A DNA stretch of 64,000 nucleotides from Massilia oculi (lineage in GTDB: Bacteria; Pseudomonadota; Gammaproteobacteria; Burkholderiales; Burkholderiaceae_D): assembly GCF_003143515.1 (NCBI RefSeq), contig NZ_CP029343.1, positions 3,038,001 through 3,102,000 on the forward strand, in the 5' to 3' direction. The notes beneath the pieces were generated by a model. That model made no database searches. It saw nothing but the letters and a program-made list of their open reading frames with translations, and was not told the DNA's origin. This document shows positions 10,044-18,614 of this stretch, piece by piece. Made by a program: the position numbers and the translations under genes. The number at the start of each line of letters is the position of its first letter. The stretch's first letter is position 1.

Positions 10044-11035
10044 GCGGCTTCCTCGCATAGCAGGTCGGCGATCGCCTCGAGAATCGGCAGTGCCGGCACC
10101 AGCTCCTGCACGTAGAGGAACTGGCCAGCCGGGTTATTTTCGAGGAAAACGGTGTCGCCGCCGGGTGTCACGATCAGGTCGATGGCGCCATAGCTCAGCT
10201 CATAGCTGCGCACGAAGTCGATGCAGCGGCGGGCCACTTCAGGCGGCAGCGTGCAGGCCGTATAGCCGACAGGGGCCGACATGTCGCGCGAATCGATCAT
10301 CGTGCGCGGGTCGTCCTGGGATGCGATCCGCGCGGCGAACACGCGTTCGCCCACCACGGTGACGCGCAGCTCGTAGTCCTTCGCGATGTATTCCTGGAAG
10401 TGACAGGGCAGTTCGGCGACCGCGTCCAGGTCGTCCAGCATGGCGTCATCGACCAGGGTGGTTCCCAATCCGCCGACGACGCGCTCGTGCGCCTCCATCT
10501 CGTCGCTCGCCAGCCTGGGCGTGGACAGGGACTTGAAAACGATCGGTCCCGGAATGCGGTCTCTGAACCGGCGTACTTCTTCGGGGCTGTTGGTAACGAT
10601 CGAGGATGGCACCCGGAAGCCCATGCGGGCCGCACGCTTGAGTTGTTCGCCCTTCCACTGGGCGCCGCGCAATGCGCGCGGGTGGCTCATCCAGAAGCAG
10701 TCGAGGCTGTACAGGACGCCGAACAGCGCCTGCTCGGTCTCGTGCCGGGCATACGCGCGTTCCTGTGCGCCCAGGTCGTCGCTGCGATAGGCATAGTCGG
10801 CCGGCTTGCGGACCCATACCGCGCCAACCTGGTCCAGATCGATCCAGTCACCGCCCGGCAACGGGCGCAAGCGGTTGACGCAGTCGGTGCCGGTCAACGA
10901 CTGGCACAGCTCGTAATCGCGTGGGAAGGCGTCGAGATCGAGCCGTATCGGCGCCGGACCGCGCTGGCGCAATAGCGGTACGATCGCATCGGCATGCAGG
11001 TCGCGGCTATGGGTGACGATCAGAACCCGTTTCAT
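10031..11035 (-). CDS. MvdD-like ATP-grasp peptide ligase (graspetide maturase)
   Basis: 334 residues from the ATG at 11035 (MKRVLIVTHSRD); the longer ORF would start inside the upstream terminator. The N-terminal pre-ATP-grasp region contains AVWVRKPADY, similar to the VW-R-P element of microviridin ligases. The ATP-grasp core follows with VFKSL, a basic/acidic middle and the C-terminal signature FLENNPAGQF, whose Glu and Asn bind Mg-ATP. MvdC/MvdD-type enzymes join Ser/Thr or Lys side chains to Asp/Glu side chains of a precursor peptide. A precursor-like 62-codon gene lies 69 nt upstream. A non-peptide substrate is the main alternative. Confidence 0.9.
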   Translation of the reverse strand: MKRVLIVTHSRDLHADAIVPLLRQRGPAPIRLDLDAFPRDYELCQSLTGTDCVNRLRPLPGGDWIDLDQVGAVWVRKPADYAYRSDDLGAQERAYARHETEQALFGVLYSLDCFWMSHPRALRGAQWKGEQLKRAARMGFRVPSSIVTNSPEEVRRFRDRIPGPIVFKSLSTPRLASDEMEAHERVVGGLGTTLVDDAMLDDLDAVAELPCHFQEYIAKDYELRVTVVGERVFAARIASQDDPRTMIDSRDMSAPVGYTACTLPPEVARRCIDFVRSYELSYGAIDLIVTPGGDTVFLENNPAGQFLYVQELVPALPILEAIADLLCEEAACRN

Positions 11036-11057
11036 CGTAACCGATGTCGAGAGAGTG

Positions 11058-11087
11058 AAAAGAAAAAGGCCTTGCAGTTGCAAGGCC
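11058..11087 (-). terminator. intrinsic terminator / attenuator between precursor and ligase
   Basis: On the minus strand GGCCTTGC, loop AACT, GCAAGGCC is followed by TTTTTCTTTT. This is a textbook Rho-independent terminator, 17 nt after the precursor stop and 22 nt before the ligase start. It would make the precursor mRNA abundant and let only a fraction of transcripts read into the enzymes, an arrangement common in ribosomal-peptide operons. Confidence 0.92.
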
Positions 11088-11104
11088 CTTGGGCTAGCCG
11101 GCGA

Positions 11105-11293
11105 TCAGCAATACACGCCGTTGTCGACGCCGCGGTTCTGCGACCACCGCACGTTGAACTCCCCGGTCGGGTCGGTGCAGCCAGCGACGGACACGCCGTC
11201 GCGGACTTGCCATTGGGCAGCCGGCTTGGCCTCTTTCTCTTTTTTCTCGGCGAGCTTGAACGCGAACAGCTTGGTTTCTTTCTGGATCTGCAT
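11105..11293 (-). CDS. putative ribosomal peptide (graspetide-type) precursor
   Basis: 62 residues; GGAGGA at 11301-11306 lies 7 nt before the ATG, a very strong site. The N-terminal 27 residues are Lys/Glu-rich and helical (KETKLFAFKLAEKKEKEAK); LFAFKL loosely recalls the PFFARFL leader helix of microviridins. The C-terminal part from about residue 28 is different: polar and aromatic, with two Cys (39 and the last residue, 62), Thr40, Thr43, Ser35, Ser51 and acids Asp32, Asp41, Glu45, Asp57. These could be ester or amide partners. Position at the head of an operon with ligase, protease, redox proteins and exporter supports a leader-plus-core precursor. No homolog was checked. Confidence 0.8.
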   Translation of the reverse strand: MQIQKETKLFAFKLAEKKEKEAKPAAQWQVRDGVSVAGCTDPTGEFNVRWSQNRGVDNGVYC

Positions 11294-11315
11294 TACTGAA
11301 TCCTCCGAAATAACA

Positions 11316-11379
11316 GCATTGAACCGCGATATGCCATCGACTGATGGCCACAAAATAGTAGGTTTCGCATTGAACCGCG
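11316..11379. promoter_or_regulatory. two 13-bp direct repeats around the precursor promoter
   Basis: GCATTGAACCGCG (plus-strand sense) occurs exactly at 11316-11328 and 11367-11379, starts 51 bp apart. The second copy fills most of the -35/-10 spacer and touches the -35, while the first lies in the 5' UTR. Just beside the second is a 6-bp inverted repeat, CGCGTC-N5-GACGCG (11376-11392). Between the copies, GCCATC-N4-GATGGC (11333-11348) can fold in the leader RNA. The layout suits an operator pair; the regulator is not identifiable here. Confidence 0.6.
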
Positions 11380-11383
11380 TCAA
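11355..11383 (-). promoter_or_regulatory. sigma-70 promoter of the peptide operon
   Basis: Minus-strand TTGACG (11383-11378), a 17-bp spacer, then TACTAT (11360-11355). This is close to consensus with ideal spacing. Transcription would start near 11348 and give a leader of about 55 nt before the precursor ATG. Confidence 0.8.
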
Positions 11384-11536
11384 TGCGACGCGAATAGAAC
11401 GCAGAACTGACGCCAAATTATGACGAGGTCATGATTCCTTACAGCGGGGTGAGCAGGCTGGCGCCGGCAGGCATGGAACGCTGTGCGATGCGCTTCCACG
11501 CTATAGTGGCGGCAAATCGACACACCGACCGCATTC

Positions 11537-13564
11537 ATGACCGACCACCGAGATATCCCCCCTTCCGACAACACCGAACCTGACGACGCCTTCCTCGAGC
11601 GCGAGCTCGGCCTGGCCGCGCGCGGCATCGAGCTGGTCAAGCTGGAAGGCCGCGTCTTCCTGCGCTTCTCGGGCGAGGTGCGCTATGAAGGCTTGCGCGT
11701 GCCCTACCGCCTGGTGCCGGCGCGCGGCGTGCTGGCCAAGCCGAGCAAGTGGCGCAAGATGGACTTGCTGGCGCGGCGCGCGCTGATCGAAGAACGCACG
11801 GAAGAGGAAGACCTGCAGCGCCTGCACCTTGAAGCCGAGGAATTCGTGCGCGACATCGCCGGGGACGCCGACGAATTCGGCTGGGACCCGATGACTTTCC
11901 TCGACGTGCTCGATGAACTCGAAACTTCCGAGCCGGCCGAGTACGTGTTCCAGCGCATCTCGCAGCGCCTGACCCACGCGGCCGAGCGCGAAGAGGAAGA
12001 GCGCCACGCCGCGCGCACCAAGGAAAGCATCAACCTGGCCGAGTATCCGCGCTCGTTCGAGGTGGCCAGCCGCATGCAGCGCAAGTTCATCGCGCTGCTC
12101 GGGCCCACCAACTCGGGCAAGACCCACCGCGCGATGGAAGCGCTGGCCAAGGCCGGCAGCGGCGTCTATCTCGCGCCGCTGCGCCTGCTGGCGCTGGAGA
12201 ACTACGAGCGCCTGCAGGCCGCGCGCCCGCATGGCGAGCCGATCAAGGTCAGCCTGATCACCGGCGAGGAGCGGCGCCTGGTGGAGGGCTCGACCCACGT
12301 CGCCAGCACGGTGGAGATGCTCGACACGAAGACGCCGGTGGAAGTCGCCGTGATCGACGAGATCCAGATGCTGGCCGACCGCGACCGCGGCGCGGCCTGG
12401 ACCACCGCCGTGTGCGGCGCGCCGGCGAACGTCGTCTACCTGGTCGGCGCGGTGGAAGCGCGGCGCGCGATCGAGGCGCTGGCCGAACGCCTGGAGGTGC
12501 CGCTCGAAGTCCATGTGCTCAAGCGCATGGGGCCGCTGTCGATGGAGCCGACCAGCGTGCGCAAGCTGTCGAACCTGCGCCGCGGCGACGCCGTGATCTG
12601 CTTCTCGCGGCGCGAGGTCCTGATGTGGCGCGACATGATCACCGAAAAAGGCCTGTCGGTGGCGACGGTCTACGGCAACCTCTCGCCCGAGGTGCGCCGG
12701 GCCCAGGCCGAGCGCTTCCGCGAGGGACAGGCCGACATCGTGGTCGGCACCGACGCGCTGGCGATGGGGCTGAACATGCCGATCGCGCGCATCGTGATGA
12801 CCACCACGGTCAAGTACAACGGCTATGAGGAAGAAGAGATTCCGGCGGCGCTGGCCAGGCAGATCGCGGGCCGGGCAGGGCGCTATGGCGTGCACGAGGA
12901 AGGATTCGTCGCCGGCTACGACGACGACACCCACCAGGTGATGCGCGCGCTGATGAAGGAAAAGATCCCGCCGGTGGCCGCCACCGGCTTCGCGGTCGCG
13001 CCGTCGCTCGAACAGCTGCACCGCATCGCGGCGGTGACCGGCGAGACCTCGCTGGTCAAGCTCCTGAAACGCTTCGTGCACAATATCGACGTGCCGGATG
13101 GCTTCTTTTATCCGCGCATTACCGAGGAGCAGAACGAGCGCGCCGCATGGCTCGACACGCTGCCGCTGTCGGTGGCCGAGAAATTCATGCTGTCGCTGGT
13201 GCCGATCTCGAGCCGCGTGCCGGTGCTGCAAAGCGCCTGGGAGCACTGGGCGCTGTCGCTGGCCAAGAAGAAGGTGGTCAAGCTGCAGCCGCATCCGAAT
13301 CCGCAGCACCTGCTTTATATGAACCTGCAGGAAGTCGAGGATACCTGCCGCGTGTATTCGGCCTATGCCTGGCTGGGCTACCGCGAGCCGGAATACTTCC
13401 CGAGCATCGCGCTGGCCCAGGAGCTGGCGCGCGAGGCGGCGGAGCGGGTCGATGCGGTGCTGCAGCAGCAGAATTCGGCGGCGCGCAAGCGGCAGGGGAG
13501 CAAGCAGGGAGGCCGGCCGGGCGGCAAGCCGGGCAATAGGCAGGGTGGTGGCAAGCGGCGTTGA
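11537..13564 (+). CDS. SUV3-type RNA helicase
   Basis: 675 residues. The N-terminal 185 residues are family-specific. The helicase core starts with Walker A GPTNSGKT (189-196), followed by VIDEIQML (motif II, DEIQ) and motif VI QIAGRAGRYG near residue 445. GPTNSGKT together with DEIQ marks the SUV3 branch of superfamily 2, which in mitochondria unwinds RNA for degradation. Bacterial copies are poorly studied. The C-terminal tail is Gly/Lys/Arg-rich (GKPGNRQGGGKRR), typical of RNA-binding tails. It is divergent from the peptide operon with a 120-bp gap beyond the operon promoter and no obvious functional tie. Confidence 0.93.
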   Translation: MTDHRDIPPSDNTEPDDAFLERELGLAARGIELVKLEGRVFLRFSGEVRYEGLRVPYRLVPARGVLAKPSKWRKMDLLARRALIEERTEEEDLQRLHLEAEEFVRDIAGDADEFGWDPMTFLDVLDELETSEPAEYVFQRISQRLTHAAEREEEERHAARTKESINLAEYPRSFEVASRMQRKFIALLGPTNSGKTHRAMEALAKAGSGVYLAPLRLLALENYERLQAARPHGEPIKVSLITGEERRLVEGSTHVASTVEMLDTKTPVEVAVIDEIQMLADRDRGAAWTTAVCGAPANVVYLVGAVEARRAIEALAERLEVPLEVHVLKRMGPLSMEPTSVRKLSNLRRGDAVICFSRREVLMWRDMITEKGLSVATVYGNLSPEVRRAQAERFREGQADIVVGTDALAMGLNMPIARIVMTTTVKYNGYEEEEIPAALARQIAGRAGRYGVHEEGFVAGYDDDTHQVMRALMKEKIPPVAATGFAVAPSLEQLHRIAAVTGETSLVKLLKRFVHNIDVPDGFFYPRITEEQNERAAWLDTLPLSVAEKFMLSLVPISSRVPVLQSAWEHWALSLAKKKVVKLQPHPNPQHLLYMNLQEVEDTCRVYSAYAWLGYREPEYFPSIALAQELAREAAERVDAVLQQQNSAARKRQGSKQGGRPGGKPGNRQGGGKRR

Positions 13565-13648
13565 GCGCGGTCTACTAGAAGCATCACTCGAACCAGGTGG
13601 GCGTTCCCGGTGTACGATGCCGTTCTTTACAACAACATCGAGACACGC

Positions 13649-14071
13649 GTGAATACCAAGTACACCCCGGAAGCCTTCAACGAATTCGGCGCCAAGTTCC
13701 TCCCTGGCCACCTGGGCATCCGCATTACTGAAGTCGGCCCCGGCAAGCTGTCCGCCGAAATGAAGGTCGAGCCGCAGCTGCTGGCGCCCAATGGCTATCT
13801 GCATGCCGGCAGCGTGGTCACCCTGGCCGACACCTGCGCCGGCTACGGCTGCGTCAGCAACCTGCCGGAAGGCGCGCAGAACTTCACCACCATCGAACTG
13901 AAATCGAACCACCTCGGCACCGCGCGCGAAGGCACCTTGGCGTGCACGGCGACTGCGGTCCACCTGGGCCGCACCACGCAGGTGTGGGACGCCACCGTCA
14001 CGGACCAGGCCAGCGGCAAGACCATCGCCCTGTTCCGCTGCACCCAGATGATCCTGTATCCGAAAGCCTGA
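13649..14071 (+). CDS. PaaI-family hotdog-fold thioesterase
   Basis: 140 residues if started at GTG 13649 (MNTKYTPEAFNEFGAKF); a GTG at 13610 in the same frame would add 13 residues with no better ribosome site, so the start is uncertain. The hotdog motif is clear: LHAGSVVTLADTCAGYGC, followed by TTIELKSNHLGTAREG and the closing strands. These enzymes hydrolyse acyl-CoA or aryl-CoA thioesters in the cytoplasm; the substrate is not predictable. The gene follows the SUV3-like helicase and ends 3 nt before the convergent tlpA-like gene. Confidence 0.88.
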   Translation: MNTKYTPEAFNEFGAKFLPGHLGIRITEVGPGKLSAEMKVEPQLLAPNGYLHAGSVVTLADTCAGYGCVSNLPEGAQNFTTIELKSNHLGTAREGTLACTATAVHLGRTTQVWDATVTDQASGKTIALFRCTQMILYPKA

Positions 14072-14074
14072 GGC

Positions 14075-14602
<528 letters not shown>

Positions 14603-14616
14603 GGTCGATCGATATG

Positions 14617-14653
14617 AAAAAGCGGCAGGACCATTATAGTCCTGCCGCTTTTT
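14617..14653 (-). terminator. strong bidirectional-type terminator after the dolP-like gene
   Basis: A perfect 15-bp inverted repeat (AAAAAGCGGCAGGAC and its complement) with a 7-nt loop, flanked by A- and T-runs on both sides. It lies 22 nt past the stop of the BON-domain gene and ends the lpoA-yraN-diaA-dolP operon on the minus strand. The A-tract also lets it work on the other strand. Confidence 0.93.
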
Positions 14654-14674
14654 GTGGGCTGATGAGGGCCTTGT

Positions 14675-15334
14675 TTAGTCCAGCGAAGCCTGCACGGGGC
14701 TGTTCTGCCGCACGCGTGGATCTTCTTCGTTGATGTATTCAAAGATCTTCACCACGCGGGTCACGCCCGAGACGCCCTTGGCGACGTCGGCGGCGATATT
14801 GCCTTCGCGCGGGGTGACGAGGCCCATCAGGTAGACCACGCCGCGTTCGGTGGTGACCTTGAACGAGATCGCCGACACGGTCTTCATGTCGACCAGGCTG
14901 GCCTTGACCTTGGTGGTGATCAGGGCGTCGTTCGAGCGCGAGGTGTAGCTCGACGAGCCGGAAACCTGCAGCTCGTTGATGACCGATACCACGTTGGCGA
15001 TCTTGCGCACTTCGCGCTCGGCAGCCTGCTTCATCGCTTCGTCGCGCACTTCGCCGGTCAGCAGCACGCGGCGGTTGAAGCTGGTGACGTTGACGTTGCC
15101 GGCGTCGCCGGTGATCTTGCGCATTTCGAGCTCGGCCTTGACCGTGATCGACTTGTCCTCGGTCTGGGCGCCCAGCGTGCGGCGGTCGACCGTCGACACG
15201 GCGCCCGCCACGCCGGCGCCGACCACCAGGCCGAAGCAGCCCGACAGCGAGGCGGCCAGGGCAGTGCCCAGTACGATCTTGGTCAACAGCGTCTTGTTCA
15301 GCAGCGCGGCCATGGGCCGGCGGGTGTTACGCAT
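14675..15334 (-). CDS. dolP: BON-domain outer-membrane lipoprotein (DolP/YraP-like)
   Basis: 219 residues from the ATG at 15334, chosen because GGAGGAG lies at 15341-15347; it overlaps diaA by 8 nt. The signal peptide ends in the lipobox LSGC (Cys33). Two BON repeats follow: one with [15 protein letters not shown] and one with [18 protein letters not shown]. coli DolP binds anionic lipids and supports outer-membrane integrity at division sites. Gene order lpoA-yraN-diaA-dolP is the same as in E. coli, which supports orthology. A strong terminator follows. Confidence 0.9.
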   Translation of the reverse strand: MRNTRRPMAALLNKTLLTKIVLGTALAASLSGCFGLVVGAGVAGAVSTVDRRTLGAQTEDKSITVKAELEMRKITGDAGNVNVTSFNRRVLLTGEVRDEAMKQAAEREVRKIANVVSVINELQVSGSSSYTSRSNDALITTKVKASLVDMKTVSAISFKVTTERGVVYLMGLVTPREGNIAADVAKGVSGVTRVVKIFEYINEEDPRVRQNSPVQASLD

Positions 15335-15923
15335 TCTCGTCTCCTCCGAACAGCGCGACGTCGATGCCGTCGCAGATGCAGTGAATGGCGCACAGATGGA
15401 CTTCCTGGATGCGCGCGGTGCGTGCATGCGGGACGTTGATGTGCACGTCGGCGTCGGTCAGCAGCTTGCCCAGCTGGCCGCCGTCCTTGCCGGTGAAGGC
15501 CACGATGCGCATCTCGCGCTCCAGGGCCGCCTCGACCGCGGCCAGCACATTGGCCGAGTTGCCCGAGGTCGAAATCGCCAGCAGGATGTCGCCCGCCTGG
15601 CCGAATGCCTGCACCTGCTTCGAGAAGATTTCCTTGAAGCTGTAGTCGTTGCCGACCGCGGTCAGGATCGAGGTGTCGGTGGTCAGGGCGATCGCCGGCA
15701 GCGGGAAGCGCTCCCGCTCGAACCGGCCGACCAGCTCGGCCGCGAAGTGCTGGCAGTCGGCGGCCGAGCCGCCGTTGCCGCAGGCCAGGATCTTGTTGCC
15801 GTTGGAGAGGGCGCTGAACATGAGTTCTACCGCCGCCGAAATGGAAGGAGCCAGGGTGGCGGCCGACTTCACCTTCAGGTCGGCGCTCTCCTGAAAGTGA
15901 GCGAGGATGCGTTGAGTATTCAT
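15327..15923 (-). CDS. diaA: SIS-domain protein DiaA (GmhA-like)
   Basis: 198 residues, a single sugar-isomerase (SIS) domain with [22 protein letters not shown] and [20 protein letters not shown]. The family includes sedoheptulose-7-phosphate isomerase GmhA and DiaA, the DnaA-binding initiation regulator. Position between yraN and the BON-domain gene is that of diaA in E. coli, so DiaA is preferred. Sequence alone does not separate the two functions. It overlaps the downstream BON gene by 8 nt. Confidence 0.88.
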   Translation of the reverse strand: MNTQRILAHFQESADLKVKSAATLAPSISAAVELMFSALSNGNKILACGNGGSAADCQHFAAELVGRFERERFPLPAIALTTDTSILTAVGNDYSFKEIFSKQVQAFGQAGDILLAISTSGNSANVLAAVEAALEREMRIVAFTGKDGGQLGKLLTDADVHINVPHARTARIQEVHLCAIHCICDGIDVALFGGDENA

Positions 15924-15979
15924 AGCCGAGGATTATAGTGCAGCGGCAACCCCACCTGAGCAAGCGCAGTAAAAATTGC

Positions 15980-16339
15980 TTACACTTCAATGATGTTCCG
16001 CAACCATTCAATGTGCTCGCCATCGATGGCGACCAGGTCGAAACGGCAGGGAGGAATGATGGGAAAACGCAACAGATAGACTTGCGCCGCACAGACCAGG
16101 CGGCGGATCTTGGCAGGGGTGATGCTGGCGGCCGCGCCGCCGTGTCTGCGGTCGGCGCGCTGGCGCACTTCGACGAACACCAGGGTTGCGCCATGGCGCA
16201 TGATCAGGTCGATCTCGCCGCCTTTGCAGCGAAAATTCTCCTCGACCCGGGCCAGTTGATGGCGTTTTAAATAGTCGAGTGCGGCGCGTTCCCATTCCCG
16301 GCCCTGGGCCTGCCTTCTGGACAGGCGCAAGGGCCACAT
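15980..16339 (-). CDS. yraN: UPF0102 / YraN family endonuclease-like protein
   Basis: 119 residues from ATG 16339, directly after the lpoA stop. It has the UPF0102 pattern of an Endonuclease/Holliday-junction-resolvase-like fold: GREWERAALDYLKRHQL, then NFRCKGGEIDLIMRHG with the Glu-Ile-Asp-Leu core, then LVFVEVRQRAD. Those acidic residues and the V-K/R step correspond to a PD-(D/E)xK-like site. The biochemical role is unknown. It is within the lpoA-yraN-diaA-dolP operon. Confidence 0.93.
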   Translation of the reverse strand: MWPLRLSRRQAQGREWERAALDYLKRHQLARVEENFRCKGGEIDLIMRHGATLVFVEVRQRADRRHGGAAASITPAKIRRLVCAAQVYLLRFPIIPPCRFDLVAIDGEHIEWLRNIIEV

Positions 16340-16340
16340 G

Positions 16341-17693
16341 TCATAAACCGGTCGCGACCGGTTCGAACACGCGGCGCGGTGGCGGCACACTGTCGCCGCC
16401 GGCGTCGTCGGTGAGGATTTGTTCGGTCGGGCCGTTGTCGCGCACCACGACGCCGGTCTCGACGCGGCGGAAGGCACGCGAATGTTGACCACTGAGTTGG
16501 CCCATGTTCACCGACAGGCGGCCGGTAACGCCATCGAGTTCGAACGAGCCGGTCGGACGCTGCGCCAGTTCGCGCGCGATGCGGAAGGCGTCGATGCCGA
16601 GCGCGTACAGGCGCTGCGGGTCGAGCCCCTGGCTGCCGGCGCTCCAGCGCGGATAGCCGGCGACGGCCGGATGGTCGGGCTGCACGGTCCAGGGCAGGTC
16701 GAGGAAGCGCACGCCGACCAGTTCGGCCGGCACGCCGGACGTGTCGAGGCCCGGGTTGACCGAGGCGGTGCCATAGGTTGGCAGCGAGGTGCCGATCGCC
16801 ATGCGCACCTGGCGCAGGCCGTTGGCGTCGAGCGCGGCGTAGACCAGCTGCGGCGGTTCGGCCGACAGACGCGCGCGCAGCTCGGCCAGCGCATTGCCGT
16901 CGACGTAGCCGCCTTCGGCCGGCAGTTCGACCGTGGCGTGCGTGCGGCCGAGTTCTGCCCAGCGCTGGCTGAAGGCGCCCGACAGGCGTTGCTGCCAGGC
17001 GGCGCGGCCGGTGAGCACCAGGGCCTGGCCGATGGGCTGTTCGCTGGCGGCCCACTCGGCCACCTGGCGCGCCTCGTCCTCGAGCGACAGGCCGATCACC
17101 AGCATCTGGCGCGGCAGCGGGGAATTGACTTGCGGGTGGTTCAGGGCGATGGTCGGCTTGTTGACCGCGCCGCTGGTGGCCAGCGACGCCACGGCGGAAC
17201 GCGCCAGCGGGCCGACCACGATATCGTTCTGTTCGGCCGCGCTGCGGTAGGCGTCGAGCACCGCCTGCGCCGAGTCGCCGGTGGGCACCAGGTTGACGGT
17301 GATGCCCTCGCGCTGCTGTTCGTGGGCGGCCATGAAGCCGGCGCGCACCGCTTCGGCCGGCTGGGCCAGCGCCTGCGAGTCGAGCGGCAGCAGCAGCGCC
17401 ACACGCATGGCCGGGCCGCTGTAGGGCGCCGACGATGGCGCCGCGGCGCGCGGGCTGCCGCCGGCGCTCGGCGGCAGCTCGACCGGATTGGTCTGTACGC
17501 CACTTTCGTCACGCGGCGGCGGCGTGTAAGCTGGCGCCGGCGGCGGCGCATTCGTTACCGGCGCCCCGGCACTGCACACGCCACCCGGCATGCCGCAACC
17601 GGTATCGGGAGGCAATGGCGTGCTGCCGCAACCGGCTAACAGCGTAAATACGGCGGCCGCGAGCAAGCCCGGTAGATTTTTTTTCTTCAGCAT
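16341..17693 (-). CDS. lpoA: penicillin-binding protein activator LpoA, short form
   Basis: 450 residues against about 680 in E. coli. A lipoprotein signal ends in LAGC (Cys22), followed by a Pro-rich linker to about residue 95, then a periplasmic-binding-protein type-1 fold (MRVALLLPLDSQAL through the Leu-Ile-Val-BP-like core). The N-terminal TPR-like domain of the gammaproteobacterial protein is absent. LpoA activates the bifunctional peptidoglycan synthase PBP1a from the outer membrane. It starts only 11 nt from the divergent rsmI, a conserved arrangement. Confidence 0.93.
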   Translation of the reverse strand: MLKKKNLPGLLAAAVFTLLAGCGSTPLPPDTGCGMPGGVCSAGAPVTNAPPPAPAYTPPPRDESGVQTNPVELPPSAGGSPRAAAPSSAPYSGPAMRVALLLPLDSQALAQPAEAVRAGFMAAHEQQREGITVNLVPTGDSAQAVLDAYRSAAEQNDIVVGPLARSAVASLATSGAVNKPTIALNHPQVNSPLPRQMLVIGLSLEDEARQVAEWAASEQPIGQALVLTGRAAWQQRLSGAFSQRWAELGRTHATVELPAEGGYVDGNALAELRARLSAEPPQLVYAALDANGLRQVRMAIGTSLPTYGTASVNPGLDTSGVPAELVGVRFLDLPWTVQPDHPAVAGYPRWSAGSQGLDPQRLYALGIDAFRIARELAQRPTGSFELDGVTGRLSVNMGQLSGQHSRAFRRVETGVVVRDNGPTEQILTDDAGGDSVPPPRRVFEPVATGL

Positions 17694-17704
17694 CGGAACC
17701 CTTT

Positions 17705-18610
17705 ATGACAGATCAGCAGACCATCGACATCGCCCGACTTCCCGTCATGGGCGAGGCGGCCCAGCAGTCCTATCCTACCGCAACGCTGTATGTCGTGGCT
17801 ACTCCGATCGGCAACGTCACCGACATCACCCTGCGCGCCTTGCACCTGCTGGCGCTGGCCGACGTGGTCGCCTGCGAGGACACGCGCAAGACCGGCGCAC
17901 TGCTGCAGCGCTTCGGCCTCTCCCAGCCGACCATCGCCGCGCACCAGCACAACGAGCGTGAAGTGGCCGACAAGATCGTCGAGCGGCTGCGCGCCGGACA
18001 GCGCGTGGCGCTGGTGTCCGACGCCGGCACGCCCGGCGTGTCCGATCCCGGTTCGCGCATCGTCGACGCGGTGCGCAATGCCGGCCTGAACGTGGTGCCG
18101 CTGCCCGGCCCCTCGGCCGCGATCGCGGCGCTGTCGGCCAGCGGCCTGGTGAACGACCGTTTTCACTTCGTCGGCTTCCTGCCGGCCAAGGCCAAGGGCC
18201 GCGAGGCGGCGCTGGCGCCGCTGGCGCGCGAGACCTCGACCCTGGTGTTCTATGAGGCGCCGCACCGCATCATCGATTGCGTCGAGGCGCTGGCGGCGGC
18301 GTTCGAGCCGACCCGGCAGGTGGTGTTCGCCCGCGAGCTGAGCAAGATGTTCGAGGAAGTGCATCGCTGCGAGCTGAAGGATGCGCTGGCTTGGGTGAAA
18401 GCCGACCAGCATCGCGAGCGCGGCGAATTCGTGGTGCTGGTGGCGGGGGCGGTCGAGGCGACCGATGCGGAGGATGCGGAGGCCGAGCGCATCTTGCAGA
18501 TCCTCCTGGGCGAGTGCAGCGTGAAGCAGGCGGCCAACCTGGCGGCGCAGATTACCGGACGCAAGAAGAATGCGCTCTACGAACGTGCGCTCCAGATCAA
18601 GGGCGAATGA
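17705..18610 (+). CDS. rsmI: 16S rRNA (cytidine-1402-2'-O)-methyltransferase RsmI
   Basis: 301 residues. It is an S-adenosylmethionine tetrapyrrole-methylase-fold enzyme that 2'-O-methylates C1402 of 16S rRNA. Diagnostic segments are TLYVVATPIGNVTDITLRAL, DVVACEDTRKTGALL, SDAGTPGVSDPGSRIV and FYEAPHRI. The C-terminal helical domain with QAANLAAQITGRKKNALYE is present. It is divergent from lpoA with an 11-nt gap, so their promoters must overlap the opposing coding starts or lie within them. Confidence 0.97.
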   Translation: MTDQQTIDIARLPVMGEAAQQSYPTATLYVVATPIGNVTDITLRALHLLALADVVACEDTRKTGALLQRFGLSQPTIAAHQHNEREVADKIVERLRAGQRVALVSDAGTPGVSDPGSRIVDAVRNAGLNVVPLPGPSAAIAALSASGLVNDRFHFVGFLPAKAKGREAALAPLARETSTLVFYEAPHRIIDCVEALAAAFEPTRQVVFARELSKMFEEVHRCELKDALAWVKADQHRERGEFVVLVAGAVEATDAEDAEAERILQILLGECSVKQAANLAAQITGRKKNALYERALQIKGE

Positions 18611-18614
18611 CGGG

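Noticed and set aside
10058..11083. Longer starts for the protease (10058) and ATP-grasp ligase (11083)
   Set aside because: The first lacks the GAGGAAG site that fits 10043. The second would translate through the intrinsic terminator.
14633..14638. TATAAT (minus strand) upstream of the tlpA-like gene
   Set aside because: It lies in the loop of the strong terminator and has no -35 partner at 16-18 bp, so it is probably fortuitous.
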